Of a stretch of 64,000 nt of DNA, positions 35,367 through 44,186 are shown piece by piece. Origin of the DNA: Sulfitobacter aestuariivivens. GTDB lineage: Bacteria > Pseudomonadota > Alphaproteobacteria > Rhodobacterales > Rhodobacteraceae. Positions within the stretch are counted from its first letter, which is position 1. Every line of letters starts with the position of its first letter. Under the pieces are notes generated by a model. That model had not been told where the DNA came from. It ran no database searches and saw only the letters and a program-made list of their open reading frames with translations. Where the stretch lies: contig NZ_JACTAG010000002.1 of the NCBI RefSeq assembly GCF_014763045.1, forward strand, positions 1-64,000. Reading direction: 5' to 3'. A program made the position numbers and the translations under genes.

Positions 35367-36158
35367 ATGTCAGACCTTCTGAAAGGCAAGCGCGGCCTGA
35401 TCATGGGCGTGGCCAATGAACGCTCCATCGCCTGGGGCATCGCGAAAGCCATGGCAGAGGCCGGCGCGGAGCTGGCGTTCACGTATCAGGGCGACGCCTT
35501 TGGCAGCCGCCTGAAGCCGCTCGCCGAAAGCGTTGGCAGCGATTTCATGGTAGACGTGGACGTGACCGATGATGCCTCATTGGATACCGCGTTCGAGCAA
35601 TTGGCCGCGCGCTGGCCCTCCATCGACTTTGTGGTCCACGCAATTGCGTTTTCCGACAAGAGCGAACTGACGGGCCGGTTCTTGAACACCACCCGCGCGA
35701 ACTTCAAACATTCCATGGATATCTCGGCTTACAGCTTTATCGAGGTGGCCCGCCGGGCCCATCCGCTGATGTTGGAAAACGGCGGCACACTGATGACGCT
35801 GACTTATCAGGGCTCAAACCGCGTGGTGCCGAACTACAATGTGATGGGTGTGGCCAAGGCGGCGCTAGAAAGCGCCACACGCTATCTGGCCAACGATCTG
35901 GGCCCCGATGGCATTCGTGTGAACGCGATCAGCCCCGGCCCGATGAAAACCCTGGCGGGGGCCGCCATTGGCGGTGCGCGCAAGACCTACAAGCACACCG
36001 ACCAGAACGCGCCCCTGCGCGCCAACGCAACGCTGGAAGCCGTCGGAGGTACCGCCGTCTATCTGGCCTCGGATGCGGGTGCCTGCACCACCGGCGAGAT
36101 CATCCGCGTTGACGGCGGATTCCATGTTCTGGGGATGCCGCAGCAGGAATACCTCTGA
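35367..36158 (+). CDS. fabI: Enoyl-ACP reductase (NADH)
   Basis: FabI completes each fatty-acid elongation cycle. The 263-residue SDR-like protein has the modified cofactor loop GVANERSIAWGIAK and the Tyr-x6-Lys pair in YNVMGVAKAALES, then RVNAISPGPMKTLAG. The start is separated from fabB by three bases, implying one transcript. The next gene converges with a gap of 10 bases. Confidence 0.96.
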   Translation: MSDLLKGKRGLIMGVANERSIAWGIAKAMAEAGAELAFTYQGDAFGSRLKPLAESVGSDFMVDVDVTDDASLDTAFEQLAARWPSIDFVVHAIAFSDKSELTGRFLNTTRANFKHSMDISAYSFIEVARRAHPLMLENGGTLMTLTYQGSNRVVPNYNVMGVAKAALESATRYLANDLGPDGIRVNAISPGPMKTLAGAAIGGARKTYKHTDQNAPLRANATLEAVGGTAVYLASDAGACTTGEIIRVDGGFHVLGMPQQEYL

Positions 36159-36168
36159 CACCCGCAGT

Positions 36169-37275
36169 TCAGCGCAATACCGGCGTCTGCCACAACCAGA
36201 CTTTCATGCCTCCGTGGGCGACCGCGGCCCCTTGTGGCATCCACGGCAGGCCAGTCGCCTTGGCCAGCGGCGGTTCTGAGGTCACCAGCCCAATCCGCCA
36301 TCCCTTGAAGTGCAACAGCATGGTCTGCCCGAATGTGCCATAGAGTGGATAGAGCAGCTTCTTGTTCCCGATCCGCGCGCCATACGGTGGGTTGACGATG
36401 ACCAATCCTGGCGGGCCTTCAGGCGGGCGCACCTCAGCCGCGCCATGACAGGCAAAGACCGTCGATGCCGACACCCCTGCCCGCGCGGCGTTGGCGTTGG
36501 CCATGCGGATCGCGCCCGCATCGCGATCAGAACCGAAACTCTGCACCGCAGACACCGACCCCTCGCCAACGTCACGCAAATCCGAGAACCGCTCGGCATC
36601 GTAGGATGCCAGTTGCTGAAACGTGAAATCGCGCGACCGTCCGGGGTAAAGCCCTGCCGCGATCTCTGCCGCTTCAATGACAAATGTGCCCGAGCCGCAC
36701 ATCGGATCCACCACCGACTCTTGCCCATCATAGCCACAGGCACGCAGAAACAGCGCGGCAAGGTTTTCCCGCATGGGCGCTTTTCCGACGGCTTCCTTGT
36801 GGCCGCGCTGATGCAGGGCCGCGCCGGACGTATCGATACTGATCGTGACCTGATTGTCGATGATCCGCACCTTGAGCACCACCTCGGCGTCAGCCGAGAC
36901 CGGAATGCCATGACTGTCCCGCAACGCCGTCTCGATCCGCTGCTGTGCCGCCTTGGCGTGATAAATTTTGGAGGCCTTGCAGTTAACCTGCACCTTCACA
37001 GGCACATCCGGGCGCAGGACATCGCCCCAGGGGAACTTGCGGCTGCGCTTGTCAAGTTGCGCCAGATGAAACGCCATGAAAGATCCGATGCGCGCCAGCA
37101 CGCGCGCGGCGCCACGCATCTGCAGATTTGCACGCCAGACCTCGGACCAATCGCCCTGCACCGTCACGCCACCGGGAACGGCGACCGGATTGACGAAACC
37201 CTTTTCGTGCGCTTCCTGACAAAGGACGGGTTCAAGGCCGGGCGGGCAGACCAGAAAGATCTCGAAATGCTGCAT
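36169..37275 (-). CDS. THUMP-domain RNA guanine-N2 methyltransferase (RlmL-like)
   Basis: A class I SAM methyltransferase of 368 residues. It begins MQHFEIFLVCPPGLEPVLC, has a THUMP-type RNA-binding region (about 60-160), then MCGSGTFVIEAAEIAAG and the catalytic NPPYGARIG motif of N2-guanine methyltransferases. The family includes the N-terminal half of RlmL, which makes m2G2445 in 23S rRNA. The exact target is inferred. Confidence 0.85.
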   Translation of the reverse strand: MQHFEIFLVCPPGLEPVLCQEAHEKGFVNPVAVPGGVTVQGDWSEVWRANLQMRGAARVLARIGSFMAFHLAQLDKRSRKFPWGDVLRPDVPVKVQVNCKASKIYHAKAAQQRIETALRDSHGIPVSADAEVVLKVRIIDNQVTISIDTSGAALHQRGHKEAVGKAPMRENLAALFLRACGYDGQESVVDPMCGSGTFVIEAAEIAAGLYPGRSRDFTFQQLASYDAERFSDLRDVGEGSVSAVQSFGSDRDAGAIRMANANAARAGVSASTVFACHGAAEVRPPEGPPGLVIVNPPYGARIGNKKLLYPLYGTFGQTMLLHFKGWRIGLVTSEPPLAKATGLPWMPQGAAVAHGGMKVWLWQTPVLR

Positions 37276-37390
37276 GCCCTCTCCTTACGCGCTGCTGTCC
37301 AATGAGGCGACGGGCTTTTTCAAAAATCCGTCGGGACTCTGAAAGTTCCGCTGAACTGTCAAGATTTGGCCGCAGTGTTCTGCAACAGCT

Positions 37391-37786
37391 ATGGCAATGA
37401 CCCTTGCGTACACATATCGCGAACAAGTGCGCGTCTCGCGTCAAGACCGGTCGCGGCGCGCGTTTTTCTGGGCCAAGGTCGTCAGCTTTGTGTTGATGAT
37501 CACGGTGGCCGCCACCCTGCGCGCAGACCCGGAGTTGCGCCGCGTGCTGATAAATGCGGGCATGGATGCGGTTTCAAGGGTCATGCAGGTATCCGGGCAA
37601 CAAAGTCATATCGCGCAGCACGCCCCGGCAAAAAGTAGCTGGAAACCGAACAAAACCTCTAATCCGACGGGGGCTGCCCCGCTCACACCCGACATCAAGG
37701 TCAACCGCTATGGCGCGACCAAACCCGCACAGGCCGTCACGCTTGAGCAGCGACTGAACAATGCCCCCGGCGTCATCCGGCCCTAA
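37391..37786 (+). CDS. Hypothetical protein with one membrane anchor
   Basis: Not recognised. The 131-residue protein has a basic N terminus (YREQVRVSRQDRSRRAFFWAK), one hydrophobic segment (VVSFVLMITVAATL) and a long hydrophilic, Pro/Thr/Lys-rich tail, suggesting a single-pass protein with the tail in the periplasm. Its last four bases overlap the converging FKBP gene. Coding potential is supported by the clear domain layout rather than by a family match. Confidence 0.6.
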   Translation: MAMTLAYTYREQVRVSRQDRSRRAFFWAKVVSFVLMITVAATLRADPELRRVLINAGMDAVSRVMQVSGQQSHIAQHAPAKSSWKPNKTSNPTGAAPLTPDIKVNRYGATKPAQAVTLEQRLNNAPGVIRP

Positions 37787-38211
37787 CCGATCTTCATCAG
37801 CTCGATATCAAACTGCAGATCCTTACCCGCCAGCGGGTGATTTGCATCCAGCGTCACGGTTGCCTCGTCAAGTTCCACCACCATCACCGGCAGCGCCTGC
37901 CCGTCTGGTGTCTGCATCTGCAGCTGCGTACCGACCTCAAGCGGGATATCCGCCGGGATCCCTTCCCGGGGCACGGCCTGACGCATTTCGGGGTTCAGCG
38001 GGCCATAGGCGTCCTGACAGGCAATCTTGACAGTCTTCTTGTCACCGACCTGCATCCCGGGAATGGCAACATCCAGACCGGGAATGATCTGGCCCGAGCC
38101 CACCTCGAATTCCAGCGGGTCCCGCCCGTCAGAGCTGTCGAACGTGGTGCCGTCAAGCAACGTGCCTGTATAGTGAATAGCGACTTTATCGCCAGATTTA
38201 ACTTCGGCCAT
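37783..38211 (-). CDS. FKBP-type peptidyl-prolyl isomerase (SlyD-like)
   Basis: A 142-residue SlyD-type isomerase without signal peptide, so cytoplasmic. The FKBP half-sites flank an insert-in-flap domain: IHYTGTLLDGTTFDSSDGRD and GSGQIIPGLDVAIPGMQVGD at the N-terminal side, then the inserted DAYGPLNPEMRQAVPREG. The His-rich metal-binding tail of E. coli SlyD is absent. It is a folding helper and prolyl isomerase. Confidence 0.9.
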   Translation of the reverse strand: MAEVKSGDKVAIHYTGTLLDGTTFDSSDGRDPLEFEVGSGQIIPGLDVAIPGMQVGDKKTVKIACQDAYGPLNPEMRQAVPREGIPADIPLEVGTQLQMQTPDGQALPVMVVELDEATVTLDANHPLAGKDLQFDIELMKIG

Positions 38212-38395
38212 CGGTTTGGTCCTATCTGTCGGGGGGAATGGAGGAGGAGGCCGCGTGTCTTGCGCGGGTGCTCAGTTCGGCGACAACCTGTCAAAGCGAC
38301 AGCCAAGAGTAAACCCCGGGGCCAGGGCAAATTCTGGCCTTTCACCCCCCGCCGCCCCGTGACAATCTGGCGCGAAGGATTGCCCGGAGACCCCA

Positions 38396-39082
38396 ATGCC
38401 CATCACAACATGTGTCTTTGACGCCTACGGCACGCTTTTTGACGTTGCCGCCGCCGCCCGCCAGGCCGCGTCAGAGCCGGCCTTTGCCGCCATCAAGGAT
38501 ACCTGGCCGCAACTGGCCGAACACTGGCGCCTCAAGCAACTGCAGTATTCCTGGCTACGCGCGGTCGCACGGTCCCATACGGATTTCTGGGAAGTCACCC
38601 AAAACGGCCTGGATTGGGCCTTGGAAAAAACCGGCCACGAGGGTGATCCGGCCCTGCGCGAAAGGTTGCTTGCTTTGTATTGGGAATTGCAGGCTTACCC
38701 GGAAGTACCGCAGATGCTGCGCACGCTGAAAGACGCGGGTCTCAACACTGCAATTCTGTCCAATGGCTCTCCGGAAATGCTGGACGGCGCCGTAAATTCC
38801 GCCGGGATCCGCGATGTGCTGGATGTCTCGCTCTCGGTCGAAAGCGTGGGCATCTTCAAACCCGACGCCTCTGTTTACGATCTGGTCGGGACCCACTTTG
38901 GCTGTGTCAAGGCCGAGGTGCTTTTCGTCTCTTCCAACGGATGGGACGCGGCAGCGGCAACGGGGTATGGGTTTACCACCGCATGGGTTAATCGCGCAGG
39001 CGAGCCAATGGACCGCTTGCCCTGGACACCCGCCCGCGTTCTGACCGATCTCACTGGCATTCCTCAACTGGCAGGTCTCTGA
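38396..39082 (+). CDS. Haloacid dehalogenase type II
   Basis: An HAD hydrolase of 228 residues close to L-2-haloacid dehalogenases. Nucleophile Asp in VFDAYGTLFD, then LSNGSPEML, KPDASVYDL and FVSSNGWDAAAA, where the SSN...D pattern is characteristic of the dehalogenases. It would convert 2-haloalkanoic acids to 2-hydroxyacids, but the true substrate is untested. GGAGA precedes the start. The stop overlaps the next gene (TGATG), beginning a run of seven tightly packed genes. Confidence 0.85.
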   Translation: MPITTCVFDAYGTLFDVAAAARQAASEPAFAAIKDTWPQLAEHWRLKQLQYSWLRAVARSHTDFWEVTQNGLDWALEKTGHEGDPALRERLLALYWELQAYPEVPQMLRTLKDAGLNTAILSNGSPEMLDGAVNSAGIRDVLDVSLSVESVGIFKPDASVYDLVGTHFGCVKAEVLFVSSNGWDAAAATGYGFTTAWVNRAGEPMDRLPWTPARVLTDLTGIPQLAGL

Positions 39083-39906
39083 TGGCACATTTCACTTCTT
39101 CCGATGGTCTTGAACTTTACTTTACGGACGAGGGGACCGGCCTGCCGATCCTGTGTCTGCCCGGGTTGACCCGCACCACAGCAGACTTCGACTATGTGAC
39201 ACCGCATCTTGCAGACAACAGGCTGATCAAGATGGATTATCGCGGGCGCGGACAATCGGATTTCGATGACAACTGGGAAAACTACGCCCTGCCCATCGAA
39301 TGCCGCGATGTTCTGGAATTGCTGGATCATCTCGGTATCGAAAAAACCGCGATCCTCGGCACGTCGCGCGGTGGGCTAAACGCCATGGGGCTTGCGATGG
39401 GCGCAAAAGACAGATTGCTGGGCGTGGCCCTCAACGATATCGGACCGGAAATCGACCCGAAAGGCATCGCATTCATCATGGGGTATCTGGGCCGCAATCC
39501 GACGGCCAGAACCCACGCCGAAGCCGCCGCGATCATGCCGCATGTTTTCACCGAGTTTGACAACGTCCCCGAAGAGCGCTGGATGCGCGAGGTGGTCAAG
39601 AATTATACCCAGACTGACGACGGGCTTCAGATCACATATGACCCCAAACTGCGGGACGCGCTTGAAGCCCAGGGCGCGCAGCCTGCGCCAGACCTGTGGC
39701 CCTACTTCGACGCCATGGCGGGCTTGCCGCTGGCCTGCATCCGGGGCGCGAACTCGAACCTCTTTGCGGCAGACACCCTTGCTGAGATGCAGCGCCGTCG
39801 CCCTGACATGATCACCGCCGTCGTCCCCGGACGCGGACATATTCCCTTTCTGGACGAGCCCGAAGCGATTGCCGCGTTGCGCACATGGGTGGAGGCGATG
39901 CAATGA
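39082..39906 (+). CDS. Alpha/beta hydrolase
   Basis: A 274-residue alpha/beta-fold hydrolase. The nucleophile elbow is GTSRGGLNAMG and the catalytic His lies in GRGHIPFLDEPE. The cap region is ordinary. The substrate is unknown; it overlaps genes on both sides, so it probably acts in the same process as the dehalogenase or the lyase that follows. Confidence 0.87.
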   Translation: MAHFTSSDGLELYFTDEGTGLPILCLPGLTRTTADFDYVTPHLADNRLIKMDYRGRGQSDFDDNWENYALPIECRDVLELLDHLGIEKTAILGTSRGGLNAMGLAMGAKDRLLGVALNDIGPEIDPKGIAFIMGYLGRNPTARTHAEAAAIMPHVFTEFDNVPEERWMREVVKNYTQTDDGLQITYDPKLRDALEAQGAQPAPDLWPYFDAMAGLPLACIRGANSNLFAADTLAEMQRRRPDMITAVVPGRGHIPFLDEPEAIAALRTWVEAMQ

Positions 39907-40871
39907 ACATTGATATGATCCGCGCTGCAGCTGAACGTCTGAGCGGTCATGCGCGGCGCACGCCGTTCTTGAATTCGCCCTTTATTGACGACATTGCGGG
40001 CCGCCGGGTCTGGGTCAAGCCTGAGTGTTTGCAACACACAGGCAGTTTCAAGTTTCGCGGGGCATGGTCGGCGCTGTCAGCCATGGACGATGCCCAGCGC
40101 AGTGGCGGCGTCGTCGCGTTTTCCAGCGGCAACCATGCGCAAGGGGTGGCCTATGCTGCCAAACTGCACGGCGTCGCCGCCGTGATCGTCATGCCGTCGG
40201 ATTCCCCCGCGCTCAAGATCGCGAACACGCGCGCCTTCGGGGCTGAGGTGATCCTCTATGACCGCGAGACTGAAAACCGCGAGGAAATTGGCGCTGATCT
40301 AAGCGCAAAACGGGGCCTGACCCTGATCAAGCCCTTCGATGAACCGCAAGTGATCGCCGGGCAAGGCACTTGCGGTCTGGAAATCGCAGAGCAGGCGGCT
40401 CAGGCCGGGGTGACCAAAGCCGACGTGATCGTCTGCTGTGGCGGTGGCGGTCTGACATCCGGCATCGCCCTGGCGCTTGAAGCCGAAGCGCCAGGCCTGC
40501 GCGCCCGCCCGGCAGAGCCGGAAGGGTTTGACGATGTGGCGCGCTCATTGCGTTCTGGCGGGATTGAGCGGAATAACCGCAGCGCAGGCAACATCTGCGA
40601 CGCTATCCTGACCCCGCAACCGGGCGACATCACCTTCCCGATCCTGCACCGCCTATGTGGCCCGGGCCTTGTGGTCAGCGAACACGACGTGCTGGCGGCC
40701 ATGGGCCATGCCTTCAACCGCCTCAAGGTTGTGGCGGAACCGGGCGGCGCTGCTGCCCTTGCCGCCGCGCTTTTTCGCCAAGATGAAATCGACGGCGAAG
40801 ATGTGATTGTCACCATTTCAGGCGGCAACGTTGACGCACCAATGTTTCAGCGCGCCCTGGAGACCCTATGA
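39903..40871 (+). CDS. Threonine dehydratase-like PLP enzyme
   Basis: A fold-type II PLP enzyme of 322 residues without the C-terminal regulatory domain of IlvA. The cofactor Lys lies in GSFKFRGA, with SSGNHAQGVA and the phosphate loop CCGGGGLTSG. Such short forms are catabolic threonine/serine dehydratases, serine racemases or hydroxyaspartate dehydratases. Sequence alone does not separate these. The start at 39903 overlaps the preceding stop (ATGA). Confidence 0.87.
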   Translation: MNIDMIRAAAERLSGHARRTPFLNSPFIDDIAGRRVWVKPECLQHTGSFKFRGAWSALSAMDDAQRSGGVVAFSSGNHAQGVAYAAKLHGVAAVIVMPSDSPALKIANTRAFGAEVILYDRETENREEIGADLSAKRGLTLIKPFDEPQVIAGQGTCGLEIAEQAAQAGVTKADVIVCCGGGGLTSGIALALEAEAPGLRARPAEPEGFDDVARSLRSGGIERNNRSAGNICDAILTPQPGDITFPILHRLCGPGLVVSEHDVLAAMGHAFNRLKVVAEPGGAAALAAALFRQDEIDGEDVIVTISGGNVDAPMFQRALETL

Positions 40872-42067
40872 CCCAGTTCACCATCGCCAGTTTCAACGTC
40901 AAAAACCTGATTGGGCCGGATCAGGAATACTACAAGTTTCAATCCTACACACCCGAGGAATACGCCTGGAAAGAAGACTGGCTGGCAGATCAGATCACGG
41001 CATTAAACGCCGATATCATCGGTTTTCAGGAAATCTTCGACGAACAAAGTCTGCGCGACACCATCGCGCGCGCCGACACATACGGGCTGTCCAATAATGA
41101 GGCCGCCCTGCCCGGTGAGGACAAACGTTACCGTCACCGCGCAATTTTTGACCGGCTGGCCTATCGCGACTACGGCAATGCCGCATTGGCTTTTGCCCCA
41201 AATGTGCATGACGGGCAACCGGGGCAGCGGCGCCCGGGGCTGGCTGTGCTGTCACGGCTGGGGTTCGCCGACGAACCGCAGATCATTCAGGTGCTGGATC
41301 AGCCGCTTGATATTCCATTCAAAACCTTTGGGGATGGCGATGGGGGCTATTACCGCATCCAGAAACTCAGCCGCCCGATCCTGAAAGTGCGGGTGCCTGT
41401 TGGGGGCACTGTTGTGACCGTGTTTAACTGCCACCTCAAATCCAAGCTGGGTGAATTTATCAAGCAGGAAGGGGCGGACGAATATCCCGCAGAAGCAGAC
41501 CTGACAAACTACGACCCGGTAAGCCGCGCACTGGGGGCTGCACGTTCGGCGATGCGTCGGATGGCCGAAGCCTGGGTGCTGCGCGGTGCCATCATCGGAG
41601 AACTGAAGCAGAACCGCCCCGTGATGGTGCTGGGCGATTTCAACGACAGCGAAAACGCTGTCAGTTCCGAGATCATTTCGGGCGAGGTTCCGTTCCGCAA
41701 CTATGCCTGGATGCTGCGCCATGACGCCCAGCACCGCGGCGATAGATACTCAGATGAAGAAAGCGCGCAGATCACCGAAGACATCGAAGCTGTGCGTCTG
41801 CACTCAGCGGAAAAACTGTTTGTAAGTAAAAGCTTGCGCGACATGATCTATACGTCGGCGTTTGGCGGCGTCTACGAAAGCATCGACCGGATTCTGATGT
41901 CGCGGCATTTTCTGTCTGACTGGCAGGACCACATCGGCCATATGGCGTATTTCAGTGTGCTCAACGATCATCTGACCGATGGCAGCCACCCGGAGGCGCC
42001 CTATAACAAGCTCGCCTCAGACCACGGGCAGATCATGGCGACCATTCAGATGCGGGAGGGATCGTGA
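40868..42067 (+). CDS. Endonuclease/exonuclease/phosphatase family protein
   Basis: An EEP-superfamily hydrolase of 399 residues without signal peptide. Metal and catalytic motifs are SFNVKNL, GFQEIFD, VMVLGDFNDSENA and the terminal SDHGQIMAT. Members cleave phosphodiesters or phosphomonoesters in nucleic acids and small molecules; its target is unknown. It overlaps both neighbours, so it is translated with pcaD although no link to aromatic catabolism is known. Confidence 0.88.
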   Translation: MTQFTIASFNVKNLIGPDQEYYKFQSYTPEEYAWKEDWLADQITALNADIIGFQEIFDEQSLRDTIARADTYGLSNNEAALPGEDKRYRHRAIFDRLAYRDYGNAALAFAPNVHDGQPGQRRPGLAVLSRLGFADEPQIIQVLDQPLDIPFKTFGDGDGGYYRIQKLSRPILKVRVPVGGTVVTVFNCHLKSKLGEFIKQEGADEYPAEADLTNYDPVSRALGAARSAMRRMAEAWVLRGAIIGELKQNRPVMVLGDFNDSENAVSSEIISGEVPFRNYAWMLRHDAQHRGDRYSDEESAQITEDIEAVRLHSAEKLFVSKSLRDMIYTSAFGGVYESIDRILMSRHFLSDWQDHIGHMAYFSVLNDHLTDGSHPEAPYNKLASDHGQIMATIQMREGS

Positions 42068-42855
42068 TGCAGATATTCGATACCGGGGACGTCCGTCTGC
42101 ACTATCGTGTGGATGGGCCCGACGACGGCGCGCCGGTGGTCTTTGCCAATTCTCTGGGCACGGATCTTCGGCTTTGGGATCCGATTTTGCCCCTCCTGCC
42201 TCAGGGGTTGCGCATCATTCGATTTGACAAGCGCGGGCACGGGTTGTCCTCTTGTCCCCCGGCACCTTACTCCATGGGCGCGCTGATTACCGATTGCGAG
42301 CGCCTGCTGGACCATGTTGGTGTGAAGGAATGCGTTTTTGTAGGTCTGTCGATCGGCGGCATGATCGCCCAGGGTCTCGCGGTCAAACGGCTTGATCTGA
42401 TCCGCGCAATGGTGCTTTCGAATACCGCAGCCAAGATTGGCACGCCGGATCTTTGGGCCGAGCGGATCAAGGGCGTCGAACACGGTGGCATAGAAAGCCT
42501 TGCCGATGCCGTGATGGAGCGCTGGTTCTCCGCCCAATTCTGCGCCACGCCGGAATTGGAACTTTGGCGCAATATGCTGGTGCAGCAGACGGCCGCAGGC
42601 TATGCGGGCTGTTCGGCGGCCATATCCGGCACGGATTTCTACACGCCGACCAGCGGTTTGCGCCTGCCGGTGCTGGGCATTGCAGGATCCGAAGATGGCT
42701 CTACCCCGCCCGATCTGGTGCGTGAAACGGTTGACCTGATCCCGGCGTCCAGGTTCCATCTGATCCGCAAGGCGGGGCATCTGCCTTGTGTTGAACAACC
42801 TGCGGAATACGCCCGCGTGCTTACCGACTTTCTCAAATCGGTGGGGCATATCTAA
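42067..42855 (+). CDS. pcaD: 3-oxoadipate enol-lactonase
   Basis: PcaD hydrolyses 3-oxoadipate enol-lactone in the protocatechuate branch of the beta-ketoadipate pathway. The 262-residue alpha/beta hydrolase has the nucleophile motif VGLSIGGMIAQGLA and the closing RKAGHLPCVEQP. The ATG at 42067 overlaps the previous stop. The following gene, pcaB, starts directly after its stop. pcaGH, pcaC and a PcaQ regulator are not in the window. Confidence 0.93.
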   Translation: MQIFDTGDVRLHYRVDGPDDGAPVVFANSLGTDLRLWDPILPLLPQGLRIIRFDKRGHGLSSCPPAPYSMGALITDCERLLDHVGVKECVFVGLSIGGMIAQGLAVKRLDLIRAMVLSNTAAKIGTPDLWAERIKGVEHGGIESLADAVMERWFSAQFCATPELELWRNMLVQQTAAGYAGCSAAISGTDFYTPTSGLRLPVLGIAGSEDGSTPPDLVRETVDLIPASRFHLIRKAGHLPCVEQPAEYARVLTDFLKSVGHI

Positions 42856-44181
42856 ATGGCCGCCAGTGTCTTTGACAGCCCCCTCTACAGCCAGCTTTTC
42901 CCGACCGGAGAGGTCGGGCGCCTGTTTTCTGACGGGGCCGCCGTTCGGGCGATGCTGCTGGTCGAAGGGGCATTGGCCAAGGTTCAGGGTGGGCTTGGCG
43001 TCATTCCCGAAATCTCTTCCGCCGCGATCCATCGCGCCTCGCTCGAGGTGCAGATCGACCCCGGTGCGCTTGCCGAAGCGACGGGTCAGAACGGGGTCAG
43101 CGTGCCCGGTCTGGTCACCGCTTTTCGCGCTGAGATGAAAGCACCCGAACACGCCCAGTACGCCCACTGGGGCGCCACATCCCAAGACATTATCGACACC
43201 GGGCTGATGCTGCGCCTGCGCCAGGCACTTGCCCTCGCCGAGGCAGATTTGATCATGGTTGCCAAAGCCCTGGGCACCAGCGCGAAAGATCATGCGGGCC
43301 TTGCCATGCCCGCCCGGACCTACGCGCAACACGCCACACCGACAACCTGGGGCGCAGTTCTGGCACAGTTTGGCGCACCGCTGATTGACGCGCTGGACGC
43401 GCTCGAACGTCTGCGGGCGGCGTCGCTATGGGTATCCCTGTCCGGTGCTGCCGGCACCGGGTCCGCACTTGGGCCGCAGATCGCAGAAACCCGCAAGGGC
43501 TTGGCCGAAGCCTTGGGGTTAGCTGATCCCGCTCGGTCCTGGCATACGGATCGGGGTCCGATCCTGCGCATTGCAGACTGGCAGGGTCAGGTCATGGCTG
43601 CCCTGGGGCATATGGCACAGACCCTGATCGCGCTCAGTTCCAGCGATGTGGGCGAAGTGGCCCTTGGCCCGGCAGGTGCGTCATCGACCATGCCGCAAAA
43701 ACAGAACCCGGTGGGCGCAAGTGCCATGCTCGCACTGAGCCAGCAGTTCAGCGGACTGCGCGCCAGCCTTCAGACCGCAGCCCATCATACGCATCAACGG
43801 GACGGGGCGGCGTGGTTTACCGAATGGATGGTCGTCCCTCAGCTTTGTCTGGGCCTTTCCGCCGCGCTGCATCACGCCAAAGCGCTGGCAGAGCACATGA
43901 CGCCACACCCGGTGCAGATGGACGCAGCGCTGGCAGCCGGTCTGGGCCTTGTGAACGCCGAAGCACTAAGTTTCGCCCTTTCGAAAACCATGCCCCGACC
44001 AGAGGCCCAAAAAGCGGTCAAGGCGCTTTGCCACGAAGCACTTGCCAAGCGCGCGCCGCTGGAAGGTCTGGCCCGGGCAGCCTACCCCGATCTGCCGCCC
44101 GAGGTTTTTGACCCCGCAACGGGCATCGGCGAGGCCGAGGCGCAGGCCCATGCCTTTGCCACCCGCGCCCGCGTGCTCTGA
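42856..44181 (+). CDS. pcaB: 3-carboxy-cis,cis-muconate cycloisomerase
   Basis: PcaB lactonises 3-carboxymuconate, the step after protocatechuate ring cleavage. The 441-residue protein belongs to the fumarase/aspartase superfamily, with the signature GASSTMPQKQNPVGAS and the WGATSQDIIDTG block. It begins immediately after the pcaD stop. The two enzymes form a partial pathway, so other pca genes must lie elsewhere. Confidence 0.93.
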   Translation: MAASVFDSPLYSQLFPTGEVGRLFSDGAAVRAMLLVEGALAKVQGGLGVIPEISSAAIHRASLEVQIDPGALAEATGQNGVSVPGLVTAFRAEMKAPEHAQYAHWGATSQDIIDTGLMLRLRQALALAEADLIMVAKALGTSAKDHAGLAMPARTYAQHATPTTWGAVLAQFGAPLIDALDALERLRAASLWVSLSGAAGTGSALGPQIAETRKGLAEALGLADPARSWHTDRGPILRIADWQGQVMAALGHMAQTLIALSSSDVGEVALGPAGASSTMPQKQNPVGASAMLALSQQFSGLRASLQTAAHHTHQRDGAAWFTEWMVVPQLCLGLSAALHHAKALAEHMTPHPVQMDAALAAGLGLVNAEALSFALSKTMPRPEAQKAVKALCHEALAKRAPLEGLARAAYPDLPPEVFDPATGIGEAEAQAHAFATRARVL

Positions 44182-44186
44182 CCCCT

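Noticed and set aside
42046..43332. 428-codon minus-strand frame opposite pcaD and pcaB
   Set aside because: It is a shadow of two recognised enzymes.
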